Shown here: piece after piece, positions 11,676-24,204 of the stretch
Position numbering within the stretch: position 1 is the first letter of the stretch
Layout of the letters: every line of letters begins with the position of its first letter
Assembly (NCBI GenBank): GCA_030247855.1
Contig: JAPDRN010000030.1
Location: 124,001-188,000 of the forward strand
Reading direction: 5' to 3'
Origin: Knufia peltigerae
Lineage: Eukaryota > Ascomycota > Eurotiomycetes > Chaetothyriales > Trichomeriaceae
Length of the DNA: 64,000 bases
Program-made: the position numbers and the translations under genes
The notes under the pieces: generated by a model
The model's input: the letters and a program-made list of their open reading frames with translations, nothing else
What the model was told of the DNA's origin: nothing
The model's database searches: none

Positions 11676-12565
11676 CTCGACAAGTATTGTCTTCCTCAAT
11701 CTACTGAATGCAGGGGTTCTTGATAGAAACGAAAAGGAAGTGGTGGCAGGCGGCTGAATTGATTTTGGTCTTCGTGGGTTTGCCAAGCCAAGATTTCGCC
11801 ATCTTATCTAATCTTAAATCACATGACCATTTAGGTAATCACTGGCAACATTGGCACTGGTGCCTTCCATCACCTTACAACGGGGAAGCTTACGAATTCC
11901 TCAACTTGTCAAATGCTCACTCATCAAAACCCATCATGGGTAGATGCCTCTAGAGAAGTGTGAGTACCAGTCAAATGAGCCTATCAGGCCACTTCTGCTA
12001 GTTGGGAACGGTAAGTGGTGACGCGAGCGAGCGCTTACTGTCGTTGGGGTTGCTGCGACAACCAAAAATCATGGTGCTGTAAACACTCAGAGGCAACGAG
12101 GGTCGTCATCAGCCCATCGACATGACAACCGCCGGAAGTCACTAGTAGGCTTTGCATCTGGCTGTCAACACCTAAACTCTTCTCCCTTCCCATACACTCC
12201 TGATTCTCACATATCAAACCACCTGCTACACCGTCAAAGGACAAAAGAACAAGACAAAGACAAGCGAAGAAGCCTCTCAGGGCCAGTTTTGAACCCAAAC
12301 ATCGATACTGCCCGAGAGGGCCCCTTCTGATATCTGATAAGAGTCGCAAGCAATTGCCTGCGACTGGTGGAGATATAAGAAAAAAAGACCGCTGCCCGGT
12401 CCGCAGCCCATTGCGCTGCGTGAGGTGAGCATTGCAGGAGAGAACATACAAGCATGGGAGAGGAAGCTGATGGACGCAGTCTCGAACCATAAGAAGGAAC
12501 CCTTTTCCGGAAAGACTACCACACCACCTTCGACAAGACGACATTTCGAACTCATCTCGCCTAAG
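11676..12565. other. Divergent promoter region, ubiquitin-S31 / Swi5-Ace2
   Basis: Upstream region of both divergent genes. The Swi5/Ace2 frame is open back to 12425 and has an in-frame ATG at 12470 as an alternative start. Confidence 0.55.
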
Positions 12566-14832
12566 ATGATGTCCAATCCACCTTCATCTCTTCACCACCA
12601 ACAGGCAATGCATCGGAGACAGAACTCGACGCCCGTTGTATCCTATGAAGCCATGAAGGTCAACACCAGTATGCCACCACAACGACAAACACTTCACAGA
12701 AGAGGACAATCGTTTGACCAGCAACGAAGTCCCATCCGAAGACAACACGGCAGTACGGTAAGTATGACTAACCTAGGACAATACCATGGACAACAAATTT
12801 TGCGGGAAGCGCAGCAGCAGAAAATAGCAAGACCGGGCCAGCAGCACTTGCAACTAAATCTTGATACACCAATCTCACCTGATTGTGGTATCTACTCTGG
12901 GGTCTCTGGCTCACTGCCAGAGACTCCTCTTGAAAACATGCCAATGAATGCTTTCATGCACCAGAATCCCCAGTGCATGGACTTTCCGCATTCACCACAG
13001 TTCTACTCCGACATGCACATGTCGATGCGCAATGGAATGCCGAGTATGGCCATCATGGACGAGAACAATCCTCAGTATCTCCACGAAGCGCACTCTCACA
13101 ACTTTCATTCTCAGCGCACCCGCAACTTGTCCTTTGACGCGCGCAGACTCTCTCAACCAGACCTGCGTGTGCAGACACAGTTGCGTCCGCATACTCCTTC
13201 ACATCAAATCCAGACTGGTAGGTCTCTCGGCGCCCACGTTTGGTATTTTCACACGCTGACAGAAATTTAGCACAATTTCCTCTCACTCCTCCGTTCAGTC
13301 AGCACAATTCAGGCGCTCAATATTCACGATCCCTTCAAGCATCACCGTCTCTTCAATCTCCGTATCCAATTCCGATGGCTAGAGGCCGGTCGTTGCAAGG
13401 CATCATCGAGAACGAAGAGTTCAAGGCTGACTTTATGAACACTCCGACCGCCGCCAATTTCGAGATCGCCGAGGTGCCAACCGCATCATCTCGAAGACAA
13501 CTCGCGAGCCCTCAAATGCATCCTCAAGGTGAGCCAACCAAGGCAGTTGGTTCATCGTCTCCTGCGATGCCATCTGACGACAACGCAACTCACGTGCCAA
13601 AGCTTGGTGAACGTCCCGGCCCGATTCTTACCACAGGTCAAGTCCCCGCCGGCAGTGCATCACCAGGACGTCCAGCGCTGTCACCTCGCCGAATGTCCAT
13701 CTCCGATCTCAATCTTGAGCCTGGAATCTCGGCATCGATTGAAGAAACAAACATTACACTCGACGACATCGTACAGTTCATTGACGGTCCCGACCCCGTG
13801 GACAACAAATGGGTCTGCACCTATCCGGAATGCGACAAACGCTTCGGCCGAAAGGAAAACATCAAATCCCACGTTCAGACCCATCTCGGCGACCGTCAAT
13901 TCCGCTGCGACCATTGCGGCAAATGCTTCGTACGAGGCCACGACTTGAAACGCCACGCTAAGATCCACACCGGCAACAAGCCATACCCGTGTGCTTGCGG
14001 CAACTCTTTCGCCCGTCACGACGCTCTGACCCGTCACCGTCAGCGTGGCATGTGCATCGGCGCGTTCGAAGGTACTGTCAAGAAGGTCGTCAAGCGAGGT
14101 CGCCCACGCAAGCACCGCCCCGAGATGGACGAGCGTCTCGACAAGTCCCAGCGTACCCGCCAGAAGAACACCACCCATGGCGACGCGCTGTTGTTGAACG
14201 ACTACTATCCCTCGTCCTCGCCCAGCTACTCCGGAGCATCGAGCTACGGTTCACCACCGACCGAGGACATGGACAATCTCAGCATTCGAGGCACCACGCC
14301 ATTCGTTGACAACAACAACGGCATGCAAATGTTCAGTCTCTCCTCCTCCAACGCCGCCAACCTTGTAGGAATGGAACCGATGATCACTTTCCCACCTGAT
14401 GCCTTCTCCTTCACCCCTCCCGCAAGCCCAGGTTACTCGACCGGCAACAAACCCAGTCCGTTGACATACCGCGAACTCACCCCGGCAGAGCTTCACCACC
14501 ACGCCACCAGCGAGGCTGCTCAGCAGATGCTTCCCGACTTGCCGAGCATGGACCCTAGTCTATCTGTCATGAACGGTGGTGGTGTCAACGGCTACTCTAC
14601 CGCCCAGAGCCTACCCAGCCTGTCTCATTCCAGCTCTTCACCCGCCGCCGACGTCGTCGCGTTCGACTTCTCCGACCTCCCCACCGACACCTCGTCAACC
14701 ATGATGAGTTCATCGTCGCAGATGCCAGGCATGAAGCTCGACAACGACCGCAACGACTTTGACGCCTTTCTCGACTACGGAGGCATGGAGATGAACATGG
14801 ACCCAAGTGTGCAAGACTTTTTCTCCATCTAG
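12566..14832 (+). CDS. ACE2: Swi5/Ace2-type C2H2 zinc-finger transcription factor
   Basis: Nuclear activator of the Swi5/Ace2 family, which in fungi drives late-mitotic/early-G1 and cell-separation genes. Exons: 12566-13217 and 13271-14832; 737 residues. Three tandem fingers at roughly residues 400-480: CTYPECDKRFGRKENIKSH, CDHCGKCFVRGHDLKRHAKIH and the compact CACGNSFARHDALTRH ending GMC, closely matching Ace2. A basic segment (KKVVKRGRPRKHRP) just after the fingers resembles an AT-hook/nuclear localisation signal. The N-terminus has HRRQNSTP and HRRGQSFDQQRSP, Cdk/Cbk1-like sites seen in family members. Long Ser/Pro/Gln-rich regions flank the DNA-binding domain. Start: MMSNPPSSL at 12566 resembles family N-termini; the ATG at 12470 cannot be excluded. 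Confidence 0.88.
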
Positions 14833-17800
14833 GTGATGGATGAGTTGAACTCAATGTTCAAATACTTGCCCTTCTAAACATAGAGAACAAGAACACGAAT
14901 TGATCAGCCATAGTTCTTGGTTCACGGTTCATGGGTTAATGGTTCACAGGTCAAGATGAGAAAAAAGGGCAATGCATTCTTTCAGTCAGCAGGGTGTGTG
15001 GGTGTTATCATTGGGTGTTTGGGGCGTGTCACTTGGTCGAAATTGCTTTCCCTGGTTGAAATCGAAACGAAAGCAACGCAAATGTGTAACTTGTACAATA
15101 GCCATGGAATGACACGAACGAACGAATGGGACTGGGCCAACAAAGACTACTGGAGTTTGGGGGTGTCATTTTGAGCGTGAGCGTATGGGATTCAGCAGGA
15201 AAGACAAAGCGAGAGAGCGTATGGACAGCCTATCTGGCTCGAGGAATGGGAGGACACACAGCATTGTGTTGTGTTATCTTGTCAAAGTGTGCTTTTCCCC
15301 CAATGCGTTGCTTCTTCTTGAGTTTCTTTTCTCTCTCCTTTCGTTCTTTCATAACCAGGCAGCTCATGTGCTGGACTGTACATTCCTTTTTTTTCATTGT
15401 ATCTCTCTGGCAGGCATCTCTCACTCATTTCGTGTTTTCCCACCTCTTGTTGTCTGCCTGAGCAAGAACAGCCTCATCGTCAAAGAAGGGACGGGCACTC
15501 GGGTATCGGGATTCTTTGCCTTGCACGACAACGATGCGCTTGTTTTTGCTAAGCAACAATGAGGCGGAACCGAGCTTAGAACGGAAGCACCTGACGGAGC
15601 AACCCAGGCAGGCAGGCGTGGGAAGGACACATGCCTGCGTCGGGCCTGAGTTTGGTCAATAGTCACTAGCACTACTAATTCCATCTTGCCATAACTTTTC
15701 TTCCCTGTAGTAATCGCTTGCTGATGGATAACCGAAGTGATGTTCTCTGCCAGTCTCACTTCATTTAGAACAACAACAACAACAGTGCACTAGTGATTGG
15801 GCTTGAGTATCGTTGGTGTAGAGCGCGATAGAATGCCCGAGTTTGAAGCCGGACGGTCCTCGGTCCTCATCGAGAGCAAGAATGATGAGCGAGTACGGAC
15901 GTAGTGCCTGGACTTTTCTCCCTCGAGATCCGTCAGCGAATTGTCCCCCCGACCAGGGAGGGAGTTGGACACGCGTCGCCTTTGGTCAGCCCAGCCAGGC
16001 GCACATGACACCGACGAGTAAAGGCCGGTCATCAGCAAAGAAGAAAAATGCCCCCGTGCTAGCACCCAACTCTTCGTTCTCCGTGGAAGGTAAAAAAAGG
16101 GTCAGTAGGGTCAGTAGGGTCAGTATTGCGCGAGTCCGGGAAAACTTGAGGAGAGAGTCAACCCCCCTCCCAGGCCTTTCCGGCAGTGTCTGGCGTTCCC
16201 AAAAAGTGAGGCTGCCTTTGAGCGTGCGAGTTCCGCTAGCGCGTCTCAATGTGACTTCTGGCCTGATCTTTCATTAGTACTCCATAACGTAGGTGTGTTT
16301 CTGGAAAGTCGATCACACCTTCTCACGAAAAGTATGTTTCCAGGAAAGAGATGGAGCATGTGGAAGGGGGTTGCCGGTCAGCTAGATGAATCCCCAAGAC
16401 GAACATGCTTTCGTACGCGCCAGCGCAATCAGAGTAGCTCAGATCAAGTTTCCTGTTCCACTTTGAGAGCGTGTAGTAGGAAAGCCCTGGCAAGACGTCA
16501 GGTACAGTTGGACATCGTACATGTGGTTCGCAAACCAAAGGATGTGCTATGTTGCTGTGTCGTGCTCGTACTGTCCCGGAAGGGGGAGGGGCGCCATGGA
16601 GCACATAGATCCAACTTGCTCGACTGCCGAACCATGACATAAATCACGCTTAGTGGAGGTCACTCGGGATCCTTCAGAGGCAGGAAGGACATCTCTTCTG
16701 GCAAGAGAGCCAATTGGGGCGCAGGTGGTAGCAGCTTCAAAAGAGTGCAGCCAACCAGGAAAGTTGGTGTTCAAATCTAGGGAAGTGAGCGCCCGGCATG
16801 AGCACCGTATCAGAAGACTGTAACCACCGGCCGAGCTACTATTTCGTCCGGAGCCACTTGCTGAGCAGGGGTTGATGAGCGCAACTGTCTGCGGTAGAGG
16901 AGTAGAGCTCGACGGACTCAAACATTGGAGGCTTGGTGTTTGGGTGCAATTCGAACACTTGGTCTTCGCGACAAGCTACTCGTACTGTATGCGGAGAGGA
17001 GTAGAACGGGCGCCACGGCGTCGGGTGATGGATTGTGTCGATGAGCCCGATGACGTAGACGACCAAGGAGGCTTTCTGGTAAAGGGGTGTCTTGGTCATG
17101 CCATCCTCGTCTAATGGTGAAGAAATTAGATGTGCCGGCCGAAGGGTCCTTCACAATGGTGAGAGCGCTGATCATTCAACAGTGAGGCGAAGAGAGACTT
17201 GGTCGTCTCTTTTAAGCAGTTCCTTTCTGTCAGACGCCCCGCTTGTATCCGAACTTTGATCTCAACCTGAGCAGAAGTTGGAGTGGCTGGACTACTCGTT
17301 ATTGGCATCATGATGCATCCCTGTCGCGTGTGCAGCCCACACGGGGCACGAGTAACCAGGAATAATGCCAAAGCTTCGGTACGAGGGACGGGTAGATACG
17401 GCTAGTCTCGACGACGGCGACGACGATCATGGTTCGTCGTTCTGACCCAGATGAAAGTTCGAGAATTATGAAAATTACCCGTCCAGAGGGTATGGCACCA
17501 GGACCTTTTCGGAAATGGATCGATCCTGTGACGGACTAAGAACTCCATTGCTCCATTTCGGCATTTGCAAAGAATCATTCTCATTGAAGATCACGTCTCG
17601 AGTCGAGAATTGATTGCAAGGGTGTCTGCATAGTAGCTTCTGGGCCGATCCGTGGGAGCTGGCACGTTTGGTCAACAAGGGTGAGAAAGGATCCTCCGAG
17701 AGCCTTGCAAAAGTTGATTGGTGCGCAGATCAATTTGGCAGGGCTGTTCTAAGTCAGGTAGCGATGTGCATTCAAAAGCCAGCCATTTTAGCCCAGAGCA

Positions 17801-19480
17801 GGTTCGGGTTGAATCAGGGTGCTGAACCGATTCGACCTCGATATCCTGTATAGCATTGCTTGAGCAGCCTCACATTTCGGGGGTTGCAAAAGTCTCCTCT
17901 TGTAGACCACATGACCGGCAGTTGTTGTGGATGCCCAACCCATCGTGTTAAAGCTCCCTGTGAATGTTCGGTTTACCATCGCGGGGCTCTAATGTTCGAC
18001 CCGCCAAACAAGCCTTCGGGAAAAGGGCTGGTATGGAAGAAAAAGACTGGATTCAATGGGGTGGACGCTAAGTCCCGCTCTGAAACAGGAGGACGACGTA
18101 ATTGTGTCCTCGGCCAAGGTTGGATGGCACAGGTGCCGTAGCCCTGTTGACCTTGTCGTCGTTTTCTCGGAAGCCAGGAATTAGTTGGTGTTGGGCACAC
18201 GAAGCAGAGCACTACGATATTGGACTGGTTCCCCAAGGTGTAATCCACAGGCAGGTCTGTTCTAGTTCGCAAACAAGGGAAGATTCAAAAATTGTCGCCA
18301 TAGGAGTGGTCATACAAGACCTGAAGGAGAGCCATAAGGCAGTGGGCAGGTTTGGCATTGCAGGAAGGAGATGCTTTCGACCGCGCCCTGGCCCATATTC
18401 CACGTGTACAAATAAGAGATGACGGGTTATCCACGGTACAGAGGTGAACAGCTGACAAGGCGCCTAGGATTGCTTTCTCAGACGAGCGGTGTCAGAGGAC
18501 AGGAAGGAGGAGTCGCAGGCTTTGCATAGCATGTTAGATGGCGCAGAAGCTGCTTGAATGCTGTCAAAGCTCAGCTGCAGGACATGCGATGCAGCAGCAT
18601 TCGGCTGCGCGAGCAGTGATGTTGCGCTGTGCTGCCCTTCATGCCTCGGATCAAAAGGGTATTGCTCGCAGCGAAGATCATAGCAGGTGTCCCGGGTGGC
18701 AACAATACGAGTAACATGGGCCGTAGTCCTGGATTGAGGCACTCCACAAAGGATGATCGCAGGTCGAGGCTGATCTCTTGAAGTGAAATCGCCACCAAGC
18801 GTGGCACCATTGGTAGTTGAAGACCTTGGGTAACCCGTTAGTCCACGTGTGCCGCAGCAAAAAGACCGAAGCTTTCCGCGTCCTGGGTCGCAAGGGGCCT
18901 CGGGGTAGTTTAGCGCAGCGGAAGGGACATGCACCCAAGTGGACTTGGGCGAGGGAGAGCAAAGCAACAAGTGGGTGTCGGGTGTAAGATGAAGCTGGGA
19001 TCTTTTCAAAGTGAGGCGGATGAGCAAATTCGCCTTGAGATCAGCTCGGCTTCTGATTGGCTCGTTGCCAGCCACATCCTGGCCTCGCGCTGCCCCCTTC
19101 GACTTGGTACCAGTCGAAACAAGGCAATGATTGGAGCACTGTGAGGTATGTTTTGCCAGAACGCCTGTATTGTGTGTTTTTGATGTTCCGGGACGGAGCC
19201 TCTCGTACAACCAGGGATGCAGCTTCCTCAACACCATGTCATTGGTGTGCGCGAACCAGCCACCGACGACGACTCCTCTCCTGAGAGATTTATATGACCC
19301 CCTGCAACTCCCTCTCAATGACAAGAAAAGGTCTACCAGAGCAAGGAAAAGAACATAACTGAATCCCCAAAGCAACAGTAGTAGCAACAACATCGACGCC
19401 ATCACCGGCTTCACCTTCAAGTCTTCTTGATCCAATACGTTCAGGTGAACTGTCATACAGCAGTGACCTCCCCATTCACA
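14833..19480. other. Long gene-poor tract (4.6 kb)
   Basis: No frame with recognisable protein content on either strand. It holds the 3' region of the Swi5/Ace2 gene, a 9-bp triple tandem repeat at 16099-16125 and the promoter of the small gene at 19481. A 360-codon open frame on the minus strand (18464-19546) starts from a non-ATG codon and overlaps the start of that small gene, so it is not called. Unspliced short-exon or non-coding transcripts cannot be ruled out. Confidence 0.55.
16099..16125. repeat. Tandem repeat, three copies of GGGTCAGTA
   Basis: Three perfect head-to-tail 9-bp units in a gene-poor tract. No function is evident. Confidence 0.85.
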
Positions 19481-19979
19481 ATGCCTCAATCCAACGGCAT
19501 AACTAATGGCATAACTAACGGCATTAACGGCACAAACGGCACACACGGCACAACCAGCGATTACTGGTTACCTGGATATGGGCTTTCTCGACATATCGTC
19601 CTTCGACAGATGCAATACCATCTTGGCCCTACTGCCACAGTACGGCCATACTCCTATCAGGTACAGAAGGCAACACTCATCCTCGAGAGGTGCAGACACT
19701 CACCAGTTCCAGGGGCGTGAAGGCTACCTCATCAACGGACGAGAACTGACGAAGGTGAGATGCCTCTACCTGCTCTGTCCATGTGGAATAGTGACTGACC
19801 ACCTTCTCTAGGAACAAATCGACGACCTCAAACGACAGTCTAGAGAGTATGAGAGGCAGCAGACCATCCGCATGTCCGGAAGGCCTATGACAACCACCGA
19901 GTCCCCAGAGCGTGATATCAACGAACCTATTGTGGTGACTATCGGGAGTCGACGGTCAGCCTACCACAGATATCGATGA
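19481..19979 (+). CDS. Small conserved-looking protein of unknown function (YWLPGYGLSR)
   Basis: Three exons, 19481-19660, 19713-19754 and 19812-19979, give 129 residues. The N-terminus is a degenerate Asn-Gly-Ile/Thr repeat (NGITNGITNGINGTNGT), followed by a compact core containing DYWLPGYGLSRHIVL, YHLGPTATVRPYSYQGREGY and LTKEQIDDLKRQSREYERQQ, then a short Ser/Arg-rich tail ending SAYHRYR. The exon 1 and exon 2 boundaries fall exactly between codons (Q|G and K|E), and all three frames join without shifts, which supports the model. No signal peptide or membrane segment is seen. The core has the feel of a family found across filamentous ascomycetes, but I cannot name a function. It lies at the border of the long gene-poor tract and the accessory block. 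Confidence 0.75.
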
Positions 19980-20514
19980 CACTGTGGGCCGGAGAACACA
20001 TTTGTCGTTTAATCTCTTTCCATATTTCTATCAAAGGGTCTCACGTTGTTCAACTTCCATATCGGAGTTCACCAAGGAGTCGCACACTGGGGAGAGGGTA
20101 GCAAATGAAGTGCACAATTTCCAAGTCAAGATTCGATGTATCTTGATGTATCTCCAATGGAGCACCGTCTAGCGGCCATGACTATATCTCCATGCCACCG
20201 CCGTCACTGGTGATGATCTATTTCGGAGGGAATTTCTCGGGGGAATGTCGTCGTCTTATAGCGGGTGATAGCACTTGTATCAATACTAGGAGCTTGACAA
20301 TATGGGGAGGGCATATGTCAGCATCGACGCGTTTAGGCTCGAGAGTGAAGTGATATTTGAGGTGGATTGATCTGTCCGAGGTGATATTGACTAGGTGGAA
20401 TTGTTCGGAGAAGATGGCCTTGTCGTATGTTTCGTCCATGATGACCACCCGTGAACTCTTTGATCTGGGATGGGATTGGTTGGTCGACTGCAATATCTTG
20501 TCTATCAGGTCGAA
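19980..20514. other. Convergent 3' intergenic stretch
   Basis: Between the small gene and 5-hydroxyisourate hydrolase. A 91-codon frame at 20218-20493 (minus) is open but has no recognisable content and starts from a non-ATG codon. Confidence 0.5.
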
Positions 20515-20916
20515 TTATGATCCTCGATAGGTCGTGTAGGTCCACGGTCCAACCAAGACGGGTACATGATAATGTCTCTCTCCTTTTTTGACGTAGAATT
20601 TGACCTCGACCTCGGGCCAGAAGCTTTCCACACCCTGGGCCTCGTACCACGGACCGACTTCGAACTTGATGCTCCAGGGTATTCTCTCCCCGGGGCCGAA
20701 CCAGTCCATGACCTCCGTCAATGTCCGGCCCGTGGACGGCGAAGCTTCCCACTCTTTTACACGCCCATCGTCGTTGGTGACCGCGCTGAAACTTTCGGCC
20801 GATGTGTACAACGAATTCTTTTGGAGTAGTGTCAGTGTGGCTTTGAGACCGGCCGCAGGAGTGCCAGAGAGGGTATTTAGGACATGGCAAGTGATGGGGG
20901 GAGACGACGGCGACAT
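20515..20916 (-). CDS. 5-hydroxyisourate hydrolase (transthyretin-like)
   Basis: Enzyme of urate breakdown, hydrolysing 5-hydroxyisourate to OHCU between urate oxidase and OHCU decarboxylase. Single exon, 133 residues, slightly longer than the bacterial form. Signature residues are present: H11 in ITCHVLNTLSGTPAAG, R52 in DDGRVKEW, the HYHVPVLVGPW block (H115, H117) and the diagnostic C-terminal YRGS. The C-terminus is not a classical SKL-type peroxisomal signal. The ATG at 20916 places the family block at residue 8; the frame further upstream starts only from GTG. No other purine-catabolic gene is visible nearby; the next gene is an MFS transporter on the same strand. Confidence 0.93.
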   Translation of the reverse strand: MSPSSPPITCHVLNTLSGTPAAGLKATLTLLQKNSLYTSAESFSAVTNDDGRVKEWEASPSTGRTLTEVMDWFGPGERIPWSIKFEVGPWYEAQGVESFWPEVEVKFYVKKGERHYHVPVLVGPWTYTTYRGS

Positions 20917-21402
20917 GGTTTGTTTACGACTGGTGAGCCGACTGAGAGACGTGGATTTTGAAAAAGAAAGAAGGAAAATGCCTGCTGTCACTCTATGTGC
21001 GTGTACCCCTTAGCAAGGACGGTATAGTAGAAACATGACAGGGGAAACACGAAGATAACATAAATACTCAAGAATTTTGCAGCAAAGGTGGGATGAGGAT
21101 GTGGTCGCCGGCCGGTCGGAGGAGGCCGATGGTTGTACGTCACTCTCCGTACCAGTTCTCGTTTGATAAGATCTATTCTTGACCATGTCTGACAAAACTC
21201 TTGTGTTTAATTTTGTTAAGGAAGTCTTGTCAGACACAGGCGTCTGCACGAAGTAGAACATCTATTAATACCCGAGATATCCAGAGAAACTAATAAGATT
21301 GTTGTTTACTTCTACCTCGTACAACAAATGCTCGAGAGCTCTTCCTGCGCCGGCTTTGACCTGATGTCAGCCATTAAACGGTCTCAAGTCTCTGCGTAAA
21401 CA
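20917..21402. other. Intergenic stretch with an inverted repeat
   Basis: Promoter of the hydroxyisourate hydrolase gene and 3' region of the MFS transporter. Holds the inverted repeat at 21186-21236 and no credible coding frame. Confidence 0.55.
21186..21236. repeat. 10-bp perfect inverted repeat with 31-bp spacer
   Basis: TGTCTGACAA at 21186-21195 is the exact reverse complement of TTGTCAGACA at 21227-21236. It sits about 170 bp past the transporter stop and 270 bp before the hydrolase ATG, so it could be a 3' stem-loop or a paired regulator site. Confidence 0.7.
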
Positions 21403-23516
21403 TCAACCAATGTCCCCATCGCCTTGCTCAAGAGGTAAATATTCTTCAGCGTGCACAAGCGGTCTCAACTCTACTCCCTTTCGTCTGAGAACATAGTGCA
21501 TGAAGAACCAGGGTAAGTATTCAGTAGTTTGATATCTGATGAACTTTCGGGTGGGGATCGAGAAAACTTGGTCCAATTCTTCGAGCGTCATCATGCGAGT
21601 TTCTGGAAGTAGGAGGAATACTAGAACGAGGGCGAGAATATTGAGAAAAGCATACAAGGTGAATGCACCTTGCGATCCCAGTCCTGTTAGAATCCGGGGA
21701 AACGTGAGGGATAGAATAGCAGCCCAGAAATTTGCAGTGGCGACTGCGAAACCCATGCCGAGTTCGCGGTGAGAAAGTGGAAAGACCTCGGCTGAATAGG
21801 TGTTTGGAACAGGCCTGCTCCGGATTAACACAACACAAAATTGAAGGAAAGACCGCTTACCCCATCCCTGGAGAGTATAAAGCACAGAAGAGATAGATAA
21901 GCGTCGCAAGCAATGCGAAGTGTGCCGGATTCTCTGCTGGTATCTTGAAGCTTAAACCTGCCGCCAGCATTGTCGCAGCCATCACCGGCAGGGTCAACAG
22001 CAATAATGATCTGCGGCCAAGACTGTCCATTGTCCAGATGGCTGGAAATGCTCCTACGAAATTCACAAATCCGAAGACGCAGGACGCCAGCAGAGCGCCA
22101 AGAGGTGAAAAGCCAGCTTGGGAGAAAATCTGCAGGCGGGCGAAGTCAACGATACGCCCTCTCACAATGGTGTCAAATCATAGACATGGAAGCTTACTGT
22201 GGATGAGTAAAAAGCGATAATGTTGACTGGGATATGCGATCAGCAGTGTTCTCAACGTAGGAATGGATAACTCACTGCCGCAAAGCTGCTGTGATAGCAT
22301 GGCCACGTAGGAGCCTGTTGTAGCACGGCGTATTCGTGGAATGGTGAAGAGTTCAGATATTCTTGCAAAGAAAGACACAACCTCGGCATTGCCTACCTTG
22401 GCTTTTACATGATGCTGAAGGTACGTCGCATATATCTCCTTCGCGGCCTGTAGTTCACTATTACGAAATTTGCAGAGGTTTCCGAATGCCAGGCGGTAAC
22501 GTTGACCATGCTTGATGCACCACGCAGGAGACTCGGGACAAATGTACAACAAGATGACCAACGGAACTGTCGGTATGAAGGGCGCGGCCAGTTGTAGCCG
22601 CCAGGCATCCGCGCCGTACTGTCCAGAAGTTGTGTCAGCTGTGGACAGACACAATATTCTCGCTCCAAAACTCACTTTGTACACCGCCGCGTTTGCAACG
22701 AATCCCAGGAAAATACCAAAAGCCGTCCACATCTGCCAGCTTACCGCTAGTCCCCCACGGATCGCTGCCGGGGCACATTCTGCTGTATAAACCGAGACTG
22801 TGCTCGTATTGATGCCTAGACCAATGCCGAGGAGAAGTCGAAAGGCGAGAAGCTGGGGCCAAGTTCTGCTAATTGAGGACGCCAAATTGGCTATCATACA
22901 AAGGATACCTCCTGTGACAACAGCCCCTCGTCGACCGAGTCGGTTATTGACAGGATCGGACAGCCATGCACCCCTTCTTTGGGTCAGCTTTTGGGGGTTA
23001 ACAGCACAAAGATGCTGTTAGAACGACTTACAAAGCTCCTGTGCTCAGATATATACCGCTGTTGATAAGTCCAACGATGAAGTTATCGTGTTTGCTGTTC
23101 GACCCGACGCCCAGTGCCTTGGGGAAATACAGGTTTGCCCCGTTCATCCCTGTCTGAGCCCATCCCTGTTCGATTGCACCGATTGAGCAAACGAGGATGG
23201 TAAAGTAGAGCATCTTTGGTTGGCGCCATTTTCGATCCGTCTCCCATTGTAATGCGAGCTTCTCGGCTGCAGAGAGTCCGGGGATGTTCGTCAGCGGACA
23301 GTCGCCTGTTGCAAGATAAGCTGCCTTCTGGAATGTGTCGAGGTGGTCAGTCAGGCTGTACTGTTCGGCAAACTGCAGGATCTCGCTTGCAACTGGCAAC
23401 TCCTCATTGGTGGCCTCTTCAGACACGCGAGGAGAAGGCACAAGCGAAGATGTGCCTAATTCTGCAGTGGCGGTTGTCTCCTGGTGCTGAGATAAGCCGC
23501 TGGCCTTGGACATCAT
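21403..23516 (-). CDS. MFS sugar-porter-type transporter
   Basis: Plasma-membrane carrier of the sugar porter group. Six exons: 23516-23032, 22973-22676, 22618-22276, 22226-22198, 22129-21861 and 21814-21403; 611 residues. After a hydrophilic N-terminal region of about 105 residues come roughly 12 membrane segments. Family motifs: DPVNNRLGRRG between TM2 and TM3, PESPAWCIKHGQ after TM6, QLCGINIIAFYSST in TM7 (assembled across a 29-nt exon), DSLGRRSLLLLT after TM8 and a PETR motif after TM12. The long N-terminus with KWRQPKMLYFTILVCSIGA is typical of a fungal group whose substrates (hexoses, polyols, quinate-like acids) vary, so the substrate is not predicted. Start: two adjacent ATGs at 23516 and 23513. 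Divergent from the GNAT-like gene. Confidence 0.9.
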
Positions 23517-24204
23517 GAGAGTTGGATGGTCATTATGTCAAGTAGACAATCTTTCACGCATTCTCCTCACATCCATCACCTTATGATCAGAGGGCGGTGG
23601 TTGACGTCTGGGAAATTGGTCGAGTAACATGGGTAGTCATGTGACTTTGATGTTCAACTTGTGGTTCCTCAAACGGAAGGTCATGCGAGCGAGTCAGTGG
23701 CGCTTGGCCTTTAGACTAATGAACGAGACGCGTACCAGTACGGCATAGTTCCTCACGTATATCTGAAGGTCATACGGAATCTCTACGTAAGACTATTGCT
23801 GTTTGTCTCTTGCTTTATGCATTCTCTTTTCCCGTCAGTTGGACGCCTCAAGGTTCTCGTGCCTGGGTATTCGCCCGAGGCCACTAGTCTGGGTGCTGTT
23901 TGCCATATCTGACATCGGCCCACGGAATCTTAAGATTGAATACGCTGGGGCTTCATGGAGTGAGATCTTATGTTACATCAGCGAGTCCACATCGCTCTTT
24001 ACTGTCGTCGTGATGGATTAGCAAAGATTCGAAAACGTCGCGACTTGCGAACACGTTCGCGACTATGTAGTTCTGGCTATATCTCGAGCCACCGTCCTTT
24101 CGTTTCTACCTTCTCATTTCCCAGTCTGAAAGCTCGAACGTAGTAGGGATTTCCTCAAGACACGTCTGACCTGCTCTCTCTCTGGTACTGCAACCAAACC
24201 CATC
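23517..24204. promoter_or_regulatory. Shared divergent promoter, MFS transporter / GNAT-like gene
   Basis: 688 bp separate the two divergent start codons. No specific regulator site is assigned. Confidence 0.5.

Noticed and set aside
14833..19480. Hidden transposon or cluster gene in the 4.6-kb gap
   Set aside because: No transposase, reverse transcriptase or long terminal repeat pattern could be found by eye on either strand.
18464..19546. 360-codon minus-strand open frame
   Set aside because: It begins at a non-ATG codon, has no recognisable domain, and overlaps the well-supported small gene at 19481 and its promoter.
20218..20493. 91-codon frame downstream of the hydroxyisourate hydrolase
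   Set aside because: It starts at TTG, is not joined to the hydrolase, whose YRGS terminus is complete, and matches nothing recognisable.
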